This document shows positions 57,872 through 64,000 of a stretch of DNA of 64,000 nucleotides, piece after piece. Below the pieces are notes generated by a model. That model saw nothing but the letters and a program-made list of their open reading frames with translations. It did not search any database and was not told where the DNA came from. Origin of the DNA: Kitagawia praeruptora (lineage: Eukaryota; Streptophyta; Magnoliopsida; Apiales; Apiaceae); assembly GCA_037693485.1 (NCBI GenBank), contig CM075345.1, forward strand, positions 93,702,001-93,766,000, read 5' to 3'. Position numbers and translations under genes: made by a program. How positions within the stretch are numbered: the stretch's first letter is position 1; the number at the start of each line of letters is the position of its first letter.

Positions 57872-60800
57872 TCATCCATTTCGGATGTCAAAGATTATCC
57901 CATCATCTCCCTCCTCAAATGTGAAAACCAATTTCTGGTATTTTCGTAATTTATTGTCACGAGTAAATTTGTTCCATCCTGCTGAAAACCTTGGCAAACC
58001 ATTGTTGTTGACTACTATGCCAACCTGCCAGTTTCCAGTAGGAGTTCTAAGGGAAACCTCTTCACCAGCTAGCCAATCTCTGTTTTGTGGTCTGATGTGT
58101 CTTGGTATGTGCTGAAACAAATTAAATTATATCACGATTACAAACTGTCAATAATCAAAAAGGACATATTAACACCACATTTAGGTTTTAATACTATTCA
58201 TACCACTCCATGAGATGTAAAATCCACATTTGATGGTGCCATGCATGAAGTGAATGTATTATTCATGGCATTAATTGGGTTTCCAATTACCAAATTCTCT
58301 TCTTCATTAACAGGATCTTGAGGTTGGTCTTGCACAAATAAACCAAAGTTAGATGTTTCTGCATTATCGTGCATCTCTTGGTCTAAATCCATACCTGTTT
58401 TTATAAATTGCATTAAAAATCAGTCCAACTATTTGCATAAAATTTATATTAGACAGCAACAATTAATAGGCAAATGTATATAAGTAGAAATTACTACCTG
58501 CACTTGCTCCATCTTCAATCAAAATTCTCTCAATCTTTTTCTTATTAAATATGACAATATCAAATTTTCCAGCTCCACAATAGGTAAACAAAACCAAATC
58601 TTTTCTCTCAAGATGTTTTAATTGAATTAAAACATGCAGGCCAGACATCATTTTCTCATTTGCCAAGTAACTTCCATGGAATGTATCACCATTCTTCAAT
58701 GTCAATGAAATTGCATTAGGAATGAACTCTCCAAAGCGCTTATAAAATGATTCTGGAATGATCTAAACAAAAATATAAAACATGGTTAAATACTCAAACA
58801 TTACTCACTTTTTGATTTTCATTTGGCACAAAATATTGTCATATAATAGTATTATATGACATTAAAAACTTACCAACTCTCCAGATTCATAAACACTACC
58901 AATAACAGAAACAAAAAATTTGAATCCAACACCACTGTGGTTTTCTGCATTTTTTTGTCAAAAAGTAATTAGAAGAATCTTAATCTTATAACCAGATTAT
59001 TATTGGTTTCTAAGTGTAAAATAACGTACCTTGGCGCAATGGTCGCTCTTTTGTAATGTTTCTTATTGGAGTGTACTCTATTTCTGAATAATCATCATTT
59101 AATATATGAACCAAGAACTTTCCTTCACCCTTATAACAGAACACAAGTATCGAACCAGAATACTTTGTTATTTCTCTAAGAAATGTACAAATGTTATAGA
59201 AACATTGCTCAATCCTATTAAAACCAACGTGTAATTCACGGCCCGATGGCAATTGGATTGTAACATTCAGCAGAATGTTATCTCCATGTTCCAAACTGAC
59301 TTCTTCGGGAATTTTCTATTACAAAAATTTAAAGAGTAAATTAAATTTTAGTAGTAGATATCGCACAATTTTCAATCTAATCCATATGTAAAGCGTAAAT
59401 TTCTTACCATCTTGCCTTTTTCCAAGTGTTCAGGCTTCAAAACTATGATAAAATCAGGAAAGATTGAGCTATTTACGAGCATCTACAAAATTTTGTAAAA
59501 AATAGTAAAACAAACAGATTGAAGTGCATCCAATAAAATCAAACAATTATATATATATAAACTCAAACCTTTTTGGAACTTTCCGCAACATCCAACTGTT
59601 GCATTTGTTCAGCATCACTGTTGCTTTCTTCTTCAGATTCTATAAAGAAAATCCAATCATTACAAATGTGGATGTTATCAATGGATAAATTGTTCCTTAA
59701 ATTTAACTCTACCTGTTTCTGAGTTCCAGTTAACATTCCAAAACCATTCAGTGTTGACTGTGCTTGAAATTCCCTTACAACGACTTGCATAATCTATCTC
59801 TTTCCCGTCAATATCATAAATCCTTCCGTTTATCACAGAGCTGTTATCAATAGTAAGGATAATGGTCTCTCTTCCCTTCAACTTGAAGCGCTTTAGCATT
59901 TGGTCAAGGTTTGAAATATAACCACCCTTACAATTATAAAATATGAAGCAAGCTTCACCAGCAATTTTAAACCTTCGATTATTACTCAATTTCACACCAT
60001 AATAATCTTTTATCCTTTTTGGAACAACCTGATTAACATAACATTGTTAATATATGAAAGATTTCTGTCTTCGCAAACTGTGACTGCTTAGAATTCCACA
60101 TATAGAAGTGGATACACAAATGGAAAAATCAAAATACTATAAAATGTTAATAAGTAACATTCAGGGAATATTACTCAATTTCTGACCATAATAATCTTTA
60201 ATCATTAAACGAACAACCTGATTAACATAACATTGTTGCAAAATTATAATTTTTGTCTTTACAATTTGTACAAATAGAAATCCACATATAGAAGTGGATA
60301 CACACATGGAAAATTCATTATGCAATCAAATGATAATAAGTAATCCAAAAAATACATACCAACAAGCCATCATTTATTAAGATCTCTGATACAACTTTGA
60401 AAAAAGATGTATTCCAATCTGCAGTTCCTAAATCTGAAGAAACACATTATAATATAATTAGAACTATGAAGTTAAACCAATTCCAATGCTATCTATTTAG
60501 AGTAAAATGTTTTTTACTACCTGCACTTTCATCAAATAATTTATCTTTTCCTTTAAAAATGCAGACATTGAAACTATTTGATGCATATGATGGATCCTTA
60601 TAGAGCACGACAATATCACCAGGTTCGACCTCTGTTTCCTTAGCAAATTCATGCCATCCTTTAACAAAAAAACATCTTCCATCCATCCATTGAATACTTA
60701 TTTCCCATGCCTTTTCAACAAGGTTGAGATATATATTTGTACCAACCTTCCACTGTTTGTACAAGTCTTCCATATCTGGACTTAAAATCTGTTTTCAATA

Positions 60801-62110
60801 ATAGAAACAAGTTAGTCAAATATATTTGGAATAATACTTTAATAATATATGGCCACAACTCATAAAAATACAACTTTTATATTGTCTAATCATCCAAAAA
60901 TCAAACCTAACCTGTTTATCAAAATCAACATTCTGGATCATTAACTCAAAATATTGAACATAATTCTGACATGCACTGAAATTCCATAGCGCGCGTGCTT
61001 TGTCGTATGCCAATGACCAGCCGTCAATTTCATACTCCTCATTTTTAAAATCAGATAGATTTACTACAGTAAGAAAGTCCTTTGGATTACATTTCAGATA
61101 CTTTAATTCAATAGTTGATTCCTTGAAAATCTTAGCAACAAACAAATTATCTCCATAATAATCAAACTGTACAAGATTGTACAATTTAATTTCATGGAAA
61201 TGCATAAACTTTGCTAATCCAATTAGTTTTTCTTTCTCTTCGTCGATTTCAGCTTTCCATGTAAAATTCATGCAGTTTATCTTCACTTTTGATGACAATT
61301 GTTTCCCAAAATCATTAAAAAATGATTTAGGAATCCTCTATAATAGAAAGCAGAAAGTAATTAGTACATAATATCAAAGCAACATTATGATCTTAAAATT
61401 TTATACCAACAGAATTCATACTTACTAATGAGACACAACAGTTTGCATAATGTATAAATTTATAAGTACAAAATCTTCCCAAAAACCTCAACTTACAAAT
61501 GACCCAAAAGAGTTTATATTATTATTAGCCGAGAGAAAACTTGAGATCACCCGTCTGCTCCCTGTTACAATACGTGTTTATGATTAAAACAACATCAATA
61601 TGCATAACATACTATGAAAGAGACAAAATTAGATACCTGCATACTCATCTTTACAAGATTTTGTTTCGGATTTGTCCTATATTTCACCAAAACACAGGAA
61701 ATTTTAATGTTAAGTGTTGTAAAATATATAAGCTTATACAGTGTAAACCCAATATGTCTAGAATGCTGTTAACTACAATTGAACATTAGCACACATAAAG
61801 TAATCCGGATACACATGATGACTACAGTAACAGATGCATATTTGTTAGGTCATTATATTTTTTTTTGTTAATTCACCTATCTTACATACACTATAGTAAT
61901 TAGCAATCAGATAATAAAAAAGAGTACATCTATATATGCATCTTAACAGAATCAAGAACATTCCAGTATAAGGCATTATATGAACTTATCATATATCATC
62001 AAATTTGAGCGATATATATATATACATCTATGCATCAACAATCAACAATCAACTACATATATGCATACCTTTATTGCTGATGATTTAGTTAGTTGAAGCA
62101 TTGTATTCAT
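57872..62110 (-). CDS. Six-B3-domain (REM-like) DNA-binding protein, 14 exons
   Basis: Exons on the minus strand, in order: 62110-62069, 61676-61637, 61561-61497, 61337-60912, 60788-60521, 60433-60360, 60028-59713, 59639-59569, 59482-59408, 59315-59030, 58944-58874, 58762-58498, 58394-58204, 58111-57872. All introns are GT-AG and phases agree, giving 809 residues without a stop. Six B3 folds lie at about 31-125, 178-270, 285-385, 442-535, 560-655 and 712-805. Clear signatures are RIPKSFFNDFGKQLSSKV (1), GRCFFVKGWHEFAKETEVEP then GDIVVLY (2), VVPKRIKDYYGVKL (3), KIPEEV with LPSGRELHVGF (4), IIPESFYKRFGEF (5) and HIPRHI with FSAGWNKFTRDNKL (6). In each domain a phase-0 intron falls just before the IP-like motif. 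Acidic linkers separate domains 3 and 4. Tandem B3 proteins of the REM class are nuclear and often reproductive; this gene's targets are unknown. Start MNTMLQLTK is the only good ATG feeding the first donor, but is the least certain part. Confidence 0.85.
59981..60358 (-). repeat. 189-bp tandem duplication creating a possible poison exon
   Basis: Copies at 59981-60169 and 60170-60358 are offset by exactly 189 bases. The second holds a copy of the acceptor and first codons of B3 exon 7; in transcript order it comes first. Its frame runs VVRLMIKDYYGQKLSNIP and then a stop. Confidence 0.85.
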
Positions 62111-63170
62111 TCGGGTAGTGTCGAGAGCTCCAATATTGATTCGAGTATCATCCAAGAGAAGATTGTAGTTTCAATACCTATAATGACTCCTATCAAATTG
62201 GTTTACTATATTTACGTATGTATATATTGTCTGCTTTAGTACTATCCTAATTAATAGCTTTAAGTGTCGTAGTGTATAAAATAACTGTCATCCATTATCT
62301 GTAAAAGTCAAAGTCTATTTTTATTATTTAAATAAAAAATAATTTTTTTATTAATTAATAATTTTTTTTTATTAATCCATTATCTGTCATCCTATTTACA
62401 CTTCTTCTAAATAGTATTGACAAAAAGATAGTATGCTCATCACTATTCGGAAAATAATATAATCATAATAAATTGTTTACCTCAATTCCTAAAGATACTA
62501 TCATATTTTTAAGATTACCACTACTTCTGTATTGCAACGGAGAACCCATCATGCAAAAAATTGATTTGGTCTTTTCTATTCACTTCTTAGTTGTGTATAG
62601 CAATGAAATTACATAGTGGTTATGTTTTTTAAATCTATTTTTTATCGATATAATGTGTTTTTCCAATATGTAGTATTATAATTGTACATTTAATAATGTA
62701 AAAATAAAAGTGTTAATGTACTAATGAAGACGAAAACATAAATTATTGTTCAATATGAAACTCCTCTTGGTTATTGCATTGAATTTGTGTACGGTGCTTC
62801 TAATGGGAGATTATATTAGAATGATCTAAGACTTAGATTAGTTTACATTCTTCAGTTACAATTTTAATTTCTCATTTTAAAATTAAATTATTATGCTTTA
62901 CTTTATTGTAAATCCAACAATTATACATAACAAAAATATTATTATTTTTTAAATTAAATATAGCAGGAAAAACATTAAATTGTTATGTTTTACTTTATTA
63001 AATTTTTTAAATCTTAATATTTCTTTACTCTCTCCGTCCTAAAATAAGTGTCGGTTTTACGTTATACAAATGTTTTAACATTTTAAAAGTAATTTTAAAA
63101 AAATTATACGTAGAAGTTACTTTTGATATATTGTCAAATACTTCCATAACGTGAAGGCTACATTTATTTC
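62111..63170. other. AT-rich flank of the B3 gene, no gene seen
   Basis: Upstream of the B3 start; TGTCATCCATTATCTGT-like words recur near 62290 and 62390. A lone Stowaway-like left end (CTCTCTCCGTCCTAAAAT) lies near 63030. I looked for a Helitron 3' end; TTCTGTATTGCAACGGAG at about 62526 faintly resembles one but has no CTRR. Confidence 0.4.
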
Positions 63171-63239
63171 AGATGAAGGGAATATTAAACCTTTTGATGT
63201 TTCTCTAAAAAAAAATTCTATTAATTTTCTAATTAAATC

Positions 63240-63862
63240 TTTGTAATTTTTGGTCAATATTTTCATATTTTTTATAAATATAGAATTCATTAGCTCATTA
63301 TATACATGCAAGGTATCCATTTTTCTCATCACAAAGTAATATATATGTACACTATAAACAATTTAAATTACAATAATTTCCGTATATCTTTGGAGATTTG
63401 TTCCCTATGAGATATTTGTTACATAATGCTGACATCTCATGTAATCTTAGAAAAAAAAAAATATTTGCTTATTTAGTATTAAGGAGGTACAAAGATTTAC
63501 ATTTTTCATTCTTTCTTTGCTTACCAACTTTAATTGGTGTATTGACAATTATTTGCAAAAATACGTATGAGTATAGTATTCGTGACTTAGACTATATTAT
63601 TTATTAACATTTAAAATTTTATCATAACTTTTTTCATATTTTGTTTCATATATAAATCACTAGCTCATTATAAACTTGCAAGATATGCATTTTTGCCTAA
63701 TGCTGACTTCTAATGTAATTATTTTGTTTAAGTTTACAAGTTACGAGATATACACTATAGACTATAGACTATGTACACTATAACCAATTTAAATCACAAT
63801 GATTCCGGTGTATCTCTCGATATTTCTTACATAATGCTGACATCTCATGTAATGATTTTGTT
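63240..63862. repeat. Diverged direct duplication, about 390-410 bp apart
   Basis: ATTAGCTCATTATATACATGCAAG near 63290 recurs as CTAGCTCATTATAAACTTGC near 63662; GTACACTATAAACAATTTAA near 63348 recurs near 63774; and ACATAATGCTGACATCTCAT recurs at about 63421 and 63831. It resembles an old local tandem duplication. Confidence 0.65.
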
Positions 63863-64000
63863 CAATTTTAAAAGTTAAAAATATTTTCAGAATCTTTTAT
63901 TAGATTCACGTATCCAATTTTAATCTAGATTTAAAACAAAAAACTAATTAAAAACATAGTAGCTGAACAGTCGATTCATATATGCATGCACGCGACGAAC

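Noticed and set aside
62516..62550. Helitron 3' end at TTCTGTATTGCAACGGAG
   Set aside because: The hairpin is poor and no CTRR before T follows at the right distance.

Overview
This is a plant nuclear window, from a eudicot judging by its gene content. The evidence is spliced genes with AT-rich introns, a RING membrane-anchor ubiquitin ligase, a plant-type tetraspanin, a multi-B3 (REM-like) gene, Copia, Ty3/gypsy and Helitron transposons, plant MITE families, and a stray piece of plastid clpP. I cannot name the species. No tRNA, rRNA, CRISPR or prokaryotic feature was seen.

Layout. 1-6147: 5' LTR and primer-binding site of a minus-strand Ty3/gypsy element whose body is too decayed to read. 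6.1-14.5 kb: AT-rich intergenic DNA with a (TTA)n tract, a Helitron 3' end, Stowaway, hAT-like and Tourist MITEs, and a TIR element carrying a fragment of a LysM-type receptor kinase. 14.99-17.2 kb: intact RMA-type E3 ligase gene. 17.2-20.2 kb: a TIR element with 39-bp perfect ends and a six-copy 176-bp tandem array inside decayed hAT DNA. 21.2-23.6 kb: five-exon tetraspanin gene. 23.8-31.1 kb: a nested pair of LTR elements downstream of it, a gag-only element interrupted by a very young Copia. 31-49 kb: a plastid clpP fragment, a small non-coding LTR element, hAT elements and a dead hAT transposase, nested Tourist MITEs, a hairpin MITE, an ACGT-rich cluster, a LINE 3' end and a foldback structure. 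49.57-57.2 kb: an apparently intact 14-exon Helitron Rep-helicase gene with two AT-hooks. 57.87-62.11 kb: an intact 14-exon gene with six B3 domains, convergent with the Helitron gene. 62.1-64 kb: AT-rich DNA with a local duplication.

The most interesting part is the right-hand third. A complete Rep-helicase gene (HUH, two tyrosines, Walker motifs, all splice phases consistent) sits 659 bp from a complete convergent gene with six B3 domains. I could not find a Helitron 3' terminus between them, so the B3 gene may be Helitron cargo or a host REM gene next to the insertion; this is unresolved. Exon coordinates come from GT/AG sites, reading-frame phase and family knowledge; no transcript was available.
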